Positions 21,991 to 34,649 are shown, counted from the first letter of the stretch. The stretch: 64,000 nucleotides of DNA from Dermatemys mawii (GCA_007922305.1 ML677334.1:55664720-55728719); one strand, 5' to 3'. Numbers and translations: made by a program. Notes: generated by a model from the letters alone, not told the origin.

Positions 21991-24900
21991 ACCAAATATT
22001 AGTTATATAGCAGAGTAAGCTTAATAGGTCAAACAAAAATGGAACTGGAAGACATGTGGATACCTTAACATAGCTCCCTAAGCCAGGTATTGCTTTTTGC
22101 AGTTGATCCTTATAGTTGGTCTAAAGATACTATTGCCTACTATACTGCAATGTGCATTTCCGTACCCCAGCCAAAAACACATCGTATAATTTTGAGTACA
22201 ACAAACATTGGTGGGTTTTTATATGGATTATGTTGGATGACCTTCAATTTATGATTTCGATTATTGATCTTTCTAAACATCAGCTGATTTACAACCCAGA
22301 CTCCCAACTGTGACCTTTTAAATTTTTTTTTAAAAAATAGAGGTTATCTGCAAATTAGTCCTTTATCTACTGTAATCCCACAAGTCAAATATCACAGTCC
22401 CAATTCAATTATACTAAACTCTTATGTTAATTTTAAATCATGTAACTTAATTCCTGGCAAAGCAGGCTGGTGAGTTTCAAAATGTGGTTAATGAGGCAAA
22501 GTACAATCTAGAGTCTGCTACTGAGATCATCCTAATCCCTCAGGTTGCTGAAGAGGACCGCGGAGAGCCTTTTCCTTACAACAGTCAGAGTTACATTTAA
22601 AAAAAAAAAAAGAATTTTAAATGCAATTAGGGGCTATGACATCTGACATTGAGCACACACTGAAGTTAAATTACTTTCACAAGTACAATTGAATAACAGT
22701 GCAACTAAAACAATTATGGTTTTGTGCATGCACACTTAGCTTGTACCTTGCTACTGCAATTCGTATATGCAAAATGTATTAGACTTCCAAAATCCAGGGA
22801 AGTGATGTGTGTCTGCAAACGTCCATTAATCAGTGCTCTTTGTTCATTTTTTCTCTCATTAGCTCAAATTCAACACTTTTTAACACCATCTTTCCCCTCT
22901 TGATTCAAACGCTGTTTTTAACTAATAAGAATTAGTTGGTGAAATCTTATTTTTCATGATGTGAGACTTGCCGCTTGTCCAACAGAAATATAAATATGTA
23001 TTTTCCAAAATTCCTTTCAGGTCCCAATCCCGCACCACAGGGGACAATGGAATTTTTATCATTTATTTAATGGGAACAAGTTTAAGGTTTGGTTCTCATT
23101 CAGTGACTTCATAGATTATCATTCTATCTATACCCCTGAAATAATTATTTCCTAGAAAACTCAAACACATCACTGGCCTGTATACCTTATTAGTGGGATC
23201 AAAACTCTTCTCTCTTTCATGCATGGTGGAAAAATATAAAATCTTTGAGGCTCATTAGTACACAAAAACACTATGTTGTATGAGAGTTAAAATTACAGTA
23301 GATATGCACACAGAAAACCACAAAAAAGCAAAAGAAACATTAAGGGTGTAAAAGGAGTCAGTGTTGGCTCATCTATTATTTAAAATCTTTAACAATCTGG
23401 AAGAGGTCTAGACAGCACCTCAAAGGTGATTTAATTCACAGATGATTTAAACTGTGAGTAAATACTCATCAGGACAGAGAAGTAACAGAGTAGGACACAA
23501 AGGTTTTGCCTTCACTAGGGAAAAATGTGTATTTGAGTTAACTAAAGAGGTAAAATACTAATGAAGCCTAGGCAGTTAATAGTTTTCACATGACTTGGCC
23601 AATAGATCTGCATGGGGCAATACTTGAAGATCAAATGTTCCTTGTGAGCAACCTTCCATTCTTTTTGAAGGCTGGTGTGCATACCCACTCATAGGAAATT
23701 AGCAAGCAGTGCCCCTTGGACAGAAGTGGGGTGAAGTGGTCTTGAACGGTAGCAGTGCTCTGTCAAAGAGGGCGTCGGAGTGGGATGCGAAGTCTAAGGA
23801 ACATACTTGGTAAATATATGCATTGAATTTAATGTTATTATTTTTCATTTCTGAATAAAAGGAATGTGCTCAGACAGGCTCAGGTGTAGCAGTGGCTCTG
23901 GTGGAATACGTCTGTAGAACCGCAGTCTCTACAGGTTACCTAACATAAGTCTTTTTATTCAATGTGACAATCTCCGCTTGGAAATAGGTTCTCTCTGGTA
24001 TCTTTCCCCATGGGCTATGAATAGTCTGTTGGATTTTTTAAAGGGTTTGATTTTCTTCAGGTAAAAGCAGTATTATTCTAACATCTGGAGTGTGCAGAGG
24101 TGTTTCCTGGGAATGGCAGCACGGGTGTAGAGAGAACTCCAGAAAGAAGATGTATTGGAGACAGTGAACTCTGACATCACCTTGGGCATAAAATTAGGGT
24201 GTGGCCTCCGGGTCACTTTGTCCCTCTGAGCCATGATGTAGTGTGATGTGGCCACGACTGGGTGGTGTTCACTAGCCCTTCTTGTGGAATTGATGGCTAT
24301 AAGGAAGGCTGCCTTTATAGGGAGATGCTCTAAAATACCTCCCCTTAAGAGGCTCAAAAAGAGAGCCTATGAGTTTGGTCAGTACAAGGTTCAATCCATG
24401 GACAGAGGCTCCTTTGTAGAAAGAATGGTTTTCAGGAACCTAAAAGCAGAGCATATAGGCCCATTTCTTTAATATGCCTCTGGTGGGCTCAAAGGCAGCT
24501 AAACACACCATGAGGGAAGCTGAGGCTAGTCCTTGTGATTTCAGAATAACTGCGCTTTTAACCCTACCTCCGTGATCTGCTCAGGTCCCAGGCCTTTATC
24601 TCTCTCTGGGCAGAGACCCAATGTCCTACTCCTTTCCAATCTGAGGTTTTAGCCTGAAGCCCCGCTGGCACTTCACTGTGATTATCCCAAGCAGGTCTGA
24701 CAAATTTCCAATTCCTGCTCTTTAGTTTCCCTCTCAGAACAATTAGAGTGTTTTTATCAGTGACCCCATAGCTCTTCCAAAGCAGAGTAGGTTTATTCAC
24801 GGACAAAAATGAACACACACAAAACAAAACCAGGATCTAAATGCTTCATCAGTAACTCCCCATCTGTCCTATGGGTCCCAGTCTTTCCAACCCTCAGCAG

Positions 24901-25814
24901 GGTTGGATGCTCCCTTTAACAAAAAGCCATGTCTACTTACTGAATCAGAATGGCAACCCCTGAATCTGTTTTACTCCCAAAAAGCTTTGTCTCTCAGCCT
25001 CCTAAATCCAAACCTCAAAGGGCTGAGTATCTCCATAACCAGCCTTGGGATTTTGCATTAATCACCCCCCAACTCCCAGTGATTTTAGTTACTTGAGGAG
25101 CTTGACAACCCTCCCCACCCAGCCAGCATGCAATCCCTGACTCACAGAGATATAAATAGTTATGAAGTTAAGTACAATAGTCTCAAGATGTATCTGGTTT
25201 CATTCTGTCACAGACAGGGTTTTCCACCCTCTTGCCCCCAGGTTCCACTCCTTTATAACCAGGATGATGGGATTTTGTACTCAAATTCCATAAATCTGCC
25301 TCAGGGATTACAGTGGCCATTTCCCTTCCTGTCACTTCAGAATGCTGCATTCTCCATCTTTCTGAGGTTTGCTGCTTGATGGCCCAAACTCAGCAAAGAA
25401 GAGAAAAAGTAACAGCACGCAGAGCTGTACCAATGGCAGGCATTCTGCTAGAATTGCAATAGAGCAGTTCCTACTGATGGTTACCAATAGTAACCATGGT
25501 TACCAATGGTCCTGAAATAATGGGTGCATACCCCATATGCAACAGTTAGTAGGGGGCATGGCTGGAGGATTTGCCACTGTCTGTGGAGGTGGATAATAGC
25601 CATTGCACTGATGTTACCTCCACAGAAAACCTCTGCAGATGTTCCACAGCCTTCACCCTATGATTCTGCCCAGGCACTGAGCATAGCCACTAGGTTTGGG
25701 ATTTAGATCATACTGTACATCACATGATGGGTTTCTATTTAAAAATTAAAATGCCATGAGAGTAAGTGATAAATGGGTACATCACTGCAATGGATAACAC
25801 TACATATGTCTTAC
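21991..25814. other. CHST9 3' flank, nothing coding
   Basis: Mostly AT-rich. The part from about 24540 to 25400 has a different composition, rich in 'ccctc' and 'cccag' motifs, and could be a decayed LTR-like repeat, but no termini were found. A 14-bp perfect palindrome (GTAACCATGGTTAC) lies at 25490-25503 between direct repeats of 'atggttaccaat'. No AQP4-like aquaporin segment was recognised. Confidence 0.4.
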
Positions 25815-25831
25815 AGAATTAGCCAATGATT

Positions 25832-25837
25832 TTTATT
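25832..25837 (-). terminator. CHST9: Candidate CHST9 poly(A) signal AATAAA
   Basis: TTTATT on the plus strand gives AATAAA on the minus strand, in the context ctAATAAAaatc. It lies about 400 nt beyond the CHST9 stop codon. Cleavage would be expected 10-30 nt further left, giving a 3' UTR of roughly 420 nt. Other signals further left could be used instead. This is inference from the motif and its position. Confidence 0.45.
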
Positions 25838-26240
25838 AGTATGCCATAGACAGCAAAAAAGAATCATTCAAAACACATTATTCCTATATAGACACACACA
25901 AATCCATGCTATTTTGAATGTTTTTCATACATTACAAGAACATTAGCTGAGTTAATGAAACAGCTGGCTGGATTACTGCTTCCAAACATAATCCATACTC
26001 AAAATCAGCTTTTTTTAGACCTTTTAGTGCAAATTAGATAGTTTATAGGTCTCTTTTGTACATTGCTCTTATAATTTTGTGTCAGTTGGTGTCACTTTCA
26101 TTTATAAAATCTCTACTAAGTCAAGACAATTACACTTAGCAGTTACATTTCTTCCACTCAGAGCTGTATGGTAATATTACAGTAGCTGGTTTGAGGCCAA
26201 AATTGTTAAATGTTTGATAGAATTTTAAAATCATTCAGAG
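25838..26240 (-). other. CHST9: CHST9 3' UTR (inferred)
   Basis: This is the sequence between the CHST9 stop codon (TAG, minus strand, 26243-26241) and the candidate poly(A) signal. It is AT-rich and has no open frame. The extent depends on which poly(A) site is used. Confidence 0.5.
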
Positions 26241-27344
26241 CTATACAATTGGCATTGTATAATTAAACATTAAATTATCCAGATAATAAAAATCATAGAT
26301 CAACTGTCTCTCTGTACCTGACAGCTCCTTTAAGTATTGTCTCACTACTTCCATATTTGTTCTTTCATCGGAGGAATGTCTGTCTTTGAAATTAGGAAAC
26401 TTCAGGTCTGTTGGAGCACCTATTAGTTGCAAAAAGTAATTGGCATCTTCCTCCAGAGTTTCGAACTTTCCTATGAAATCATAATTGATGAGGCAGGGAT
26501 AGCAGAGTTTACTAATCTGCTCCCAGTGTATGTCCATTCCTACTGGGCGCTGGGAATCTAACAAATACCGGACGAATTCTTTGAACTTCACGCCTGATCC
26601 GCTTTTCAGTGCCTCTTCATGTGGATTAAGTCTATATTTCTTAATAATTGCCTTTCCAAACACTGGGTGGTAGTAGCTGTTTGGATGTTCAAATTTATCC
26701 CTGAATGCAGACACCAATCTTTCCATGGGGTCACGTACAAATATGGTCTTGGTGTAGGTATTTAGACGTGTCTGTATCCCTTTTAAGTCATAACTGTCCA
26801 GTTTCTTTAGATGCTTTCCATAGTGCACGGCATCATGGCTAATACTGTATGCCGAAGAAGCAAATCCACTAAGCACCATCAGAATCCTTTTCCAGTTGGA
26901 ACAGCCTGCTTTAGGCACTTCACAGTATAAGATTTTGTGTCTATCCTCCACGTATATTCTGGATACCATATGCACTAGATGGGTTCTGAGACGGTTCTCA
27001 CTGCTGTATTTTTTACAGAAGTCATAAAGAAAATATCTGCGTTTCTCTTGAGCTTCATCTATGTTTTTCCATCGGTCATCTTTGATTAAACTCTTATTTA
27101 AAGGACGCATCACTGGTGATAAATTCACTTGTTTAAGCTGTTTTAGTAGGGCTTTTGTCATCTTTTGCTGTTCAGATAATCGGCTCACCAAAGAGCTGGC
27201 TATCTCACCAAGAGGCCTGGCTTTCTCCTGTGAATACTGCATGCCCTGTACGGTTATAGTTGTCCATTGCTTGATGAGGTTAGCGGCAGCACTCTGATTT
27301 TTTGGTGCTGTGGCAAGCTCCTCTCGGTGCGGGAGCTTGGAATC
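26241..27344 (-). CDS. CHST9: Carbohydrate sulfotransferase 9, terminal coding exon
   Basis: CHST9 transfers sulfate from PAPS to the 4-position of terminal GalNAc on glycoproteins; it is a Golgi type II membrane enzyme. The exon opens at 27344 after a cttttaacgtttacag acceptor and runs 367 codons to TAG, all in frame. The Met at 27242 is internal, not the start. The 34 residues upstream of it begin [10 protein letters not shown]. The 5'-phosphosulfate loop [10 protein letters not shown] is at 26915-26886 and the 3'-phosphate motif [13 protein letters not shown] lies about 58 residues later. The stem-proximal segment has PLNKS, and the C-terminus ends in an FNYT sequon then MPIV. [10 protein letters not shown] and EDANYFLQ stretches favour CHST9 over CHST8. 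The frame is intact, so it is a live gene. Upstream exons lie at 39583 and 60988. Confidence 0.95.
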   Translation of the reverse strand, partial: DSKLPHREELATAPKNQSAAANLIKQWTTITVQGMQYSQEKARPLGEIASSLVSRLSEQQKMTKALLKQLKQVNLSPVMRPLNKSLIKDDRWKNIDEAQEKRRYFLYDFCKKYSSENRLRTHLVHMVSRIYVEDRHKILYCEVPKAGCSNWKRILMVLSGFASSAYSISHDAVHYGKHLKKLDSYDLKGIQTRLNTYTKTIFVRDPMERLVSAFRDKFEHPNSYYHPVFGKAIIKKYRLNPHEEALKSGSGVKFKEFVRYLLDSQRPVGMDIHWEQISKLCYPCLINYDFIGKFETLEEDANYFLQLIGAPTDLKFPNFKDRHSSDERTNMEVVRQYLKELSGTERQLIYDFYYLDNLMFNYTMPIV

Positions 27345-27515
27345 CTGTAAACGTTAAAAGAATGAAAATTTAAAGCATATTTCAGCATGGCTGATCCCAT
27401 TCACTTAAAGCATTATTATTGTGGCAAAAGCAGTAGAGGTATGAAAAATACATTGCTAGCAGCTCTATTTGAGATGTGGAAGGAAACTCACAGAACAGGT
27501 TTACAACCACTCTTA

Positions 27516-27818
27516 GGGCAGGTCTACACTACAGCACGGATCAATGCTGTGTGAGACTGATCTATTAGGAGGTCAATTTATCGCATCTAGTCTAAACGTG
27601 ATAAATCGATCCACAAGCACTCTTCCGTCAATTCCTGTACTTCACCGCTGCGAAAGGGGCAGGCGGAATCGACGGGGGGTGGCAGCAGTCGACTCACCGC
27701 CGTGAAGACGCCACAGTAAGTCAGTCTAGATATGTTGTCTTCAGCTACGCTATTCTCATAGCTGAAGCTGCATATCTTAGATCGATTCCCCCCCACCCCC
27801 TCCAGTGTAGACCAGGGC
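27516..27818 (+). mobile_element. PIF/Harbinger-like MITE with TTA duplication
   Basis: The left end is GGGCAGGTCTACACT and the right end AGTGTAGACCAGGGC is its imperfect inverse. Both sides are flanked by TTA (27513-27515 and 27819-27821). A 3-bp TTA duplication and GG-type ends are characteristic of PIF/Harbinger elements. The 303-bp element has no transposase. Related copies are at 5546-5786 and 60445-60732. It is inserted about 170 bp upstream of the CHST9 terminal exon. Confidence 0.8.
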
Positions 27819-28301
27819 TTAGATACATCTAATTTAGTTAGGAGTTGGGTTAACTGATGAGAGCTTTTATATGCTTTTAAACCGAGCTAGTTAACAGTGG
27901 ATCCTCTTCACCACAAGGGCTCCAGTAAGTCAGTTGAAACGAGTATCTTTTTGAGATTCAGAACAGCTGCACATAGGGAGGTTGATGCACCTGCCCAACC
28001 CCACTGGTTTTAACCATTAGGCCCCTTTCTGGTGTTAGCAATGTTGAGAGCCTAGTGTAGACAAGCTAATAGCCATTGAAGCCACCTTAAACACTGGGTT
28101 TGTTAGAGCTGTCCAGAGCAAGACTCGTCAGCACAGTGTTTAAAATGGTGTTAGCAGGTGGTGGGCTGACTACACTAGGGCTCCTGAAATTCTGAACATT
28201 GTTGGAATTGAGCTCTGCGTAGCAATGGTGCAGACAGGCTGTAAGTGGCTGTGAGTGGTGACTCAGGGACAGCTTAGGCAGATACTCTGAAAGGATTAGT
28301 G

Positions 28302-28590
28302 CAGCGGTTTCCAATGTTTTGCCCGCCTTTTCAGCTTTACTGCTTCCCACGACCCCAGATAGCAGGAAGGACGTCATCTTCCACATTGTGTGACGTTGCA
28401 TGCCCTGTACGTGCAAGGTCGTGCTGTGCGGAGGACGCCATTTTGCAGCATGATCTTGCTCACACCATATATGCGAGGTCATGCTGTGTGGAGCAAAATG
28501 GCCTCCTCTGCACAGTTAGGATCACCATGACCCTCTCTGCTGATGGTTCAACCCCACTTGCATTCTGAACCCCTAGTTTAGGAATCACTG
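28302..28590. mobile_element. hAT MITE with exact 8-bp target-site duplication
   Basis: The left end CAGCGGTTTCCAATG and right end TTTAGGAATCACTG form imperfect inverted termini of the CAGTGGTTC type. The flanks carry the identical octamer GATTAGTG (28294-28301 and 28591-28598). The interior has a tandemly arranged related pair, 'gcaaggtcgtgctgtgcgga' and 'gcgaggtcatgctgtgtgga'. It is non-autonomous, in a CHST9 intron. Confidence 0.85.
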
Positions 28591-30389
28591 GATTAGTGTG
28601 CGTGTGAGGAGGTGTTCTAGCAGGTACAAAAAAAAGGAGGCCCGTGTTTTAAAAGTCTCTCCTAACAGAACTGGAGTTTGTGAGGTCTATAAGAAAACAA
28701 TGAAGTCACCTTTAAAGGATTTCTAACCTTTGCCAAAACTTGATGATTCACAAGGTAGTTGGTTTCATTTTCCACAATGGCTCTGAACTGGGGTTTTTGA
28801 AAACTGGCAGTTTTGGGACTATTTCAAATATAAAATAGTGCCACCTCTTTAGATTATGGACTACACCCATGAATTTGTAATTATATAGAGAGTACTGGAA
28901 GGTATAAAGCTTGTGAATACCGTTTTGAAACTGAGCCTACAGATATGCAAGCCATTTCAAGAAGTAGGCTACACTGCCATATGATCAGTGAGGAAGGAGT
29001 TTCCAAAAAGGTCATTGGGGAATCAGCCAGTTCTATACTGCCTCAAACTCTCCAATGTAAAACTATTGTATAGAATTCAGTGAAAAGGAAGGCCTTTTTA
29101 GTGGTTGGCAGAGTTCGATTTAGTATTTAAAGAATTATAAAAAGGCACTTGATTGTGCCCCGCTTTGGTCTTAGCCATGATTTTAAAAAAACGTAGACAG
29201 ATGCATATGTTCAGAGATTTGAGACCAAGTTTTTGCCCAAGAATGGGGAGTATTCAAGAGAGTGATGCAATCTAAGAGCAAAAGAGTCCTGAAGCAGGGA
29301 ATACTGAAGCAGTGAACGACTGTAAATTCATGTGGCATTTAGATACCACAGTGAAAGGTGGTGAAACAATGGAATTTCTCAATAGAAGAGAATCACAACC
29401 ATTATGGAATATAGTGTTCTCTCAGAATACAGAGAAAGTATGTGCTTTTGGTCACAGTGGGAAAAGTCTGAAATTTAAAAGATGCAACTTTGTATAAGAA
29501 ATAGGGAAACACCCCTGGCAATGAGTGCTGGTAGATGAATCTATATAACTAGCATTAAAGTTGTCCAATTACGCTAAAATAACTCGACACTGTGGGATTA
29601 CAAAACCCTTAACCAACTTCTGGGCGACTTTTATTTGATAAAAGCTTTTGGTGAAAGGAGTGTCCCCACTAAGGCAGTGAGGTGACTAACATTTTGGGGG
29701 AGAAGGTCTTTCCAATGGGGAGCATGGTTACTGATGTTCTTGCTCATGCTTTTGCCTAAGATAGAGTCTGACTGACTAACAGTACCCGATGATTTCAGTG
29801 TTTTTCCAACTCAATAGAGAGAGAAATCAAGAGGTGTAATGGTATCTCATGACTCCTAATATTTGATTAGCAGCTGAGGACCTAATGCTTTGGAAGAGGA
29901 ACAAAGGAATTTGGAACATTTGAACTGTATATACATATACAAAAATATGTTTGACAGAGCAAATTTGAATACCCTTAGATAGTATAAGAGTTTTAAGTAG
30001 TATGATGGAAGATCATATGGGGAAACTTTTTACAACTGGAGATCTGGCTTGTTTCCATCAAATCAAGAGAAAGGATAGCCTTCCTGAGGTGACTATAACC
30101 TTGCTATGGACTTTATTCAGTTCTGATTCAAGAAATGGTCCATTTGGGACCGAGAACCAAGATCAGTTATTCTTGAGGACACTCAAAGGAGCTACAACAA
30201 GAGGACAGGATACCAACTTGGTTACCTCAGAAATTGAGAACACAAATGTAGGGACCAATGCTGAAGTGTTTGTGACAGGAGTGAATTGGAGAAGGATGGG
30301 CTGAGCCATTCAGAGGAGCCTCAGGTAACACTTCACAAGAACAACTTACATACAGCAGGAGTCACTTGAAAGTGGTCCCCTCTTCACAA

Positions 30390-31196
30390 ACTGAGAAATC
30401 CCCCAGGTTAAAATAAAGGGCACCTGACCAAAAGAGCCAACGGGAAGGCTAGAACTTTTTCAAATTGGTAAAGAAGCTTTCCCTTTGTGTCTGTGATTGT
30501 TCTCCGGAGAGCAGAGACACAGAGCAGCAATGCTGTAAGCAGCTTTAAGCCAGGTATGATCATTAGTCATCAGATCATACCTAAAACTACTTATCTGGAA
30601 CTCCCAAATGTGTAAGTAGAACAGGAATGTTTAAAAAGACAGAGTAGGATTATTTTTGTTTACTTCTTTTGGCTAATGGACTTCTCTGTGCTAACTCCAG
30701 ATGCTTTTGTTTGCTTGTAACCTTTAAGCTGAACCCCCAAGAAAGCTATTTTGGGTGCTTAATTTTTGGAATTGCTCTTTCAAAATCTAGCAAAAGCCTA
30801 AATTCCAGATGTAATTTTTTTTCCTTTTTGTTTTTAATAAAATTTACCTTTTTTAAGAATAGGATTGGATTTTTGGTGTCCTAAGAGGTTTGTGCATATG
30901 TTGTTGATTAGCTAGTGGCAACAGCTAATTTCCTTTGTTTTCTTTTTCAGCTCTTCCCCAGAGGAGGAGTGAAAGGGCTTGAGGGTACCCACAGGGAGGA
31001 ATTCCCAAGTGCGCCTTCCTGGATCCAGGGGATTTTTTTGCATTTGGGTGGTGCCAGCGTTTACCAAGCTAAGGTCAGAGAAAAGCTGTAACCTTGGGAG
31101 TTTACAAGCCTGGAGTGGCAAGTATTATTTTTTAAAATCCCCGCAGGCCCCCACCTTCTGTACTCGAAGTACCAGACTGGGGATTCAGCCTTGACA
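30390..31196 (+). mobile_element. LTR-like element (probable ERV LTR)
   Basis: The block starts near 'tgagaaatcccccaggttaa' and ends '...ggggattcagccttgaca'. That gives TG...CA termini, an AATAAA at 30836-30841, a T-rich tract before it, and a purine/C-rich right part. These features fit a solo or truncated LTR on the plus strand. I could not match a target-site duplication, so the left boundary is uncertain. No viral coding sequence was recognised next to it. Confidence 0.45.
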
Positions 31197-31494
31197 GCAT
31201 GATAGATGCTTTTCAGTTGGATGAACTGTGATTAAGAGGGAAGTTACATCAAATGGTTTTTTTAAAAATTGCAAAATAGTAGTATACATGAAAGAGCTTC
31301 ATTCCACACGTGTACCTCTTACCCTCTTCTCCCCTACCCTGTCCCTCTCATCTCCCTTCTCTTTTCTTTCCATGTAGCTTATCCTCATCTAACAAAACCT
31401 ACCTTTAAAAGAATTGTGAAACTAACATGAAATATGCAGCCGTCACACTGTTCACTCTACATATGGGTTATCTCCTTCATCCACAACGTGTCTG

Positions 31495-31615
31495 TCTTCT
31501 CTATTTAGATTGTAAGCTCTTTGGGGCAGGGACCATTCACTACTCTGTGTTTGTACAGCACCTAGCATAACAGGGTCCCCTACTGATTAGCCCTTAGGTA
31601 CTACTGTAGTATACA
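31495..31615 (+). repeat. L2/MIR-like 3' tail
   Basis: The sequence 'agattgtaagctctttgggg' followed by 'cagggaccattcactactc', 'gtttgtacagcacctagcat' and 'ggtactactgtagtat' is the typical L2-derived tail shared by amniote MIR-like SINEs. The head of the SINE is not seen. Confidence 0.7.
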
Positions 31616-32057
31616 TGATTCATAATACTATAATATTATCCACGCAAGACAGGCAAATCTAGCTATTGTGGCTCACATGTGGCTTGGAGCATTGACTGAA
31701 TGACAGTCCAACCACATGCTCTTCAAGAATGTTAACGTTTTGGGGGCAGAGTTAGATCCATGTGAAATGGGAGAGTGTTTGTGTGAGAAACCAGTAGGTG
31801 GCTAGAGGTCAGAACACTGCCACTTTCTGGAGTTCTGGGAGTTGCAAGCTTTGCTGCTGCTTTTTTTGTTCGCTATTCATTTGTGTACAATGCACCAACA
31901 GGAACTATGCATATATTACAAATAAAAGTAGATTGGGAAAGAATAGTCCAAGTTTCTGTCCACCCATTTCTCTGCCAGGAAGGAAATAATTAACTTCTGG
32001 AGTGAAAATCTTTCCTGGGCTCTTTGAAGCCAGGACATTATGTTCAAGTTTTTCAAA

Positions 32058-32225
32058 AACAACCAGTGATTTTGAGCACTTAAATTTTTGGGTGCCCAGA
32101 CACTTGCCTCAAAGATGTGAGCACCCTCCACAGAAAATGCTGAGCGCCCACCTTTGGCAGATCCTGCTCTGTCAATGTGTCTTGAATTGGGCACCCAGAA
32201 AGTGAGACACCTCAAATCACTGGCC
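32058..32225. repeat. Degenerate 'gggcacccag' dispersed-repeat-like segment
   Basis: It has inverted-looking halves, 'gtgattttgagcacttaa' against 'cacctcaaatcac', around 'gctgagcgcccacctttggc'. Its wording matches the segments at 17335 and 36660. Class unknown. Confidence 0.4.
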
Positions 32226-34016
32226 ACTGCTGACAATCTTGGCCATTATCTGTATTTATAAAACACAAGCCTTTGGGTGCAATTATAATTTTTTAAACCA
32301 TGACTTTAGAAACCTGCCAACAATAGTCAGCAAGCATATAATCTCCAAATTAGTCACTAGCTACAATCTTTTGAGAACTGTGGTATCTCCATGCAGACAT
32401 GAAAGCTATTGCTTCACTGTTCCTGGATGGTCAAAAAAACCCCGTGGACTCTAATAGAATGTGAAAAGAAATGGGTTCCAAAATCACTGTGGAGAGCGGA
32501 GAGTCTCTTGTCGAGATGTTTTGACAACTTGTGCTACAGGTTGTGTGCAACTCATCTGACAATTACCGTTAATTGAAGTGTTGCCTCCTAAGCCAGTAAC
32601 TGCCCAGTCTCTCTCATTACTCACTTGTGTTATTTGACGCATTTGAAAGGAAACTGTGGAGTGGCCATGTGTCTGATTTCTGTGGTAATGCAGAACAGCA
32701 GATCTAACCCTTGTTTCCCTTTCACTAACCAGACAAAGAGAGAGATTTTAAAAATAGCTTAACTAAATACACAGGGAAGGAATTTAACATGGTCACAGTA
32801 AGGTATTTGGCTATCTGCCATTCAGCGAATGTCCTGAACAAAAGGAATTTTGAGGTGGCTGGATTGGTGCATATAATTTTTCCTTGTCTTTTTATTCTTT
32901 GAAATACCCCACTCCTCACTCATTCACAAAATGGTTTCTCGTTACTGTAGCAGCAATAAGCTGCAAAGACCCACATTCATGCACATGATGCTGTCTGTCC
33001 TTCCTCTCAGTAGCTTCACACACCACTGGGTGGAAGAGAGAGAAAGACTAATGCTAAGAATGATTAAAATTCATCCAATTATGGGATGTGGTAGTTATAG
33101 AATACACTAGGAGGATTCTATCTTGATTATTCTCAATTATAGCATCCTGCCATGCAAAAAAGATAATGTTATCTTGGGAATAATGATATTCCAGGGCCTG
33201 ATTTTTAAAAATGTAATGATTTGTAATACAGACACCATTGCGCAGGAATAGTAAAATTAAGAGCCCGACAGAAAGAGTGGATCTGAGTTTCGGAAAGATA
33301 GAGGGGAAAATAAACTGTTGTGTAGTATTCTTCTGCACTACTAAATAATTACAATTCTGGGGTCAATGAAGCCATTTTTGGCAGTCAAAAACTAGCTACA
33401 GGATCATCTTGTACACCATCACACTCTCCTCCTCAAATGTTCTTTCATCATCAGCTTGAGTTGCCTGGATGAGTAACCTGGGAGTAAATTTTACTGTCGG
33501 TCTGTAGTACCTGCATCTGCTTATGATAGGGTTGAGTTAGCCCATATCTCTGGCCAAGAGAATGGGAGAATCTACTGGTGCTATATCTCTGAACAGCCAG
33601 TAAGTCTGTTCTGCTAGTACTTTGTCAGTTATTTTTGTGCTTCCAACACTACATTGCCTTATGATCATTACACTTATGATCAGAGTTGGCTAGAAAATTT
33701 CTCTCAAAATAAAACTGATAAAAATCAGATAGCTTGAAAATTTGCGTTTTCTGTTCAGCTCTATTTCTAAAGAAGCTTATGTTCACCAAGTTCAAGACTC
33801 CTGCAGAGTTGTACTGGGGACTTAGAAAAAATGAAATTAAGTTAGGTAGCGCATATTCATAGAAATTTAGTTATTACAGGGAAAAAAATCAGTGACACGA
33901 TAGAAATAGGAGCTACAGTATAATGTGAGTTTGGAAAACTAACAGATGGAGCTAATACATGGGTCATAGACTTACTGTTTCCAATTGAGAGTTTCAGTCC
34001 AAGATAATCTTAAGCG

Positions 34017-34061
34017 CTATGAAAGCTTAGTAAGGACTGAAAAAATGTATATACAAAGACT
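34017..34061 (+). repeat. 45-bp direct repeat, copy 1
   Basis: Starts 'ctatgaaagcttagtaagga' and ends 'tatatacaaagact'. It recurs at 35404-35448 with a single substitution (ggactg to gggctg). Flanking sequence on both sides is unrelated. Confidence 0.9.
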
Positions 34062-34359
34062 TTCCAGAATGCTTCCAATGGGGGAGAGGGAAGGGGACTG
34101 GTTAGGTCAGTGAGTTATTGAACACTCTTCTTTACCTGGGTTCTAAATCTGATGTAGGTCACCGGTAAAAATTAGCCTTCGCTGATTTAAACCATGAAAT
34201 GACCACATAATTTGGCACAATTAGAAGCCTCTCCTCAGTAAAGGCCCAGGATTGTGATAGCAGGGGTCAGAATTAAGATGAATTAGCAGTGGTATGTGGA
34301 GAGCTTGTATAGTACCTGCTTCCAACATATCAGACTGAAGCCACTGCTCTTATGTACAC

Positions 34360-34649
34360 CAGGGGTCGGCAACCTTTCAGAAGGGGTGTGCTGAGTCTTC
34401 ATTTATTCAGTCTAATTTAAGGTTCCGTGTGCCAGTAATACATTTTAATTTTTTTAGAAAAATCTCTTTCTATAAGTCTGTAATATAGAACTAAACTATT
34501 GTTGTATGTAAAGTAAATAAGGTTTTTAAAATGTATAAGAAGCTTCATTTAAAATTCAGTTAAAATACAGAGTTCCCCAGACCAGTGGCCAGGACCCAGG
34601 CAGTGTGAATGCCACTGAAAATCGGCTTGCCATAGGTTGCCTGCCCCTG
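34360..34649. mobile_element. hAT MITE (CAGGGGTCGGCAACC ends)
   Basis: The left end CAGGGGTCGGCAACCTTTC and right end AGGTTGCCTGCCCCTG are inverted with one mismatch in 15. The interior includes 'ggttccgtgtgccagtaata' and 'ctattgttgtatgtaaagta'. The flanking octamers (ATGTACAC and ATATATAT) are only partly alike, so the target duplication has decayed or the ends are off by a base. No transposase frame. Confidence 0.75.

Noticed and set aside
24540..25400. Possible decayed LTR
   Set aside because: Composition is suggestive but no TG...CA ends or target duplication could be placed.
1..25800. AQP4 exons expected by human synteny downstream of CHST9
   Set aside because: I looked for the six-helix aquaporin pattern and NPA boxes on the minus strand and saw none. 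The gene is probably further left.
27061..27297. 78-codon plus-strand frame
   Set aside because: Antisense shadow of the CHST9 terminal exon.
29200..30340. Possible ERV internal region left of the LTR-like block at 30390
   Set aside because: No gag, pol or env motif is recognisable. The 100-codon frame at 30002 lacks features.
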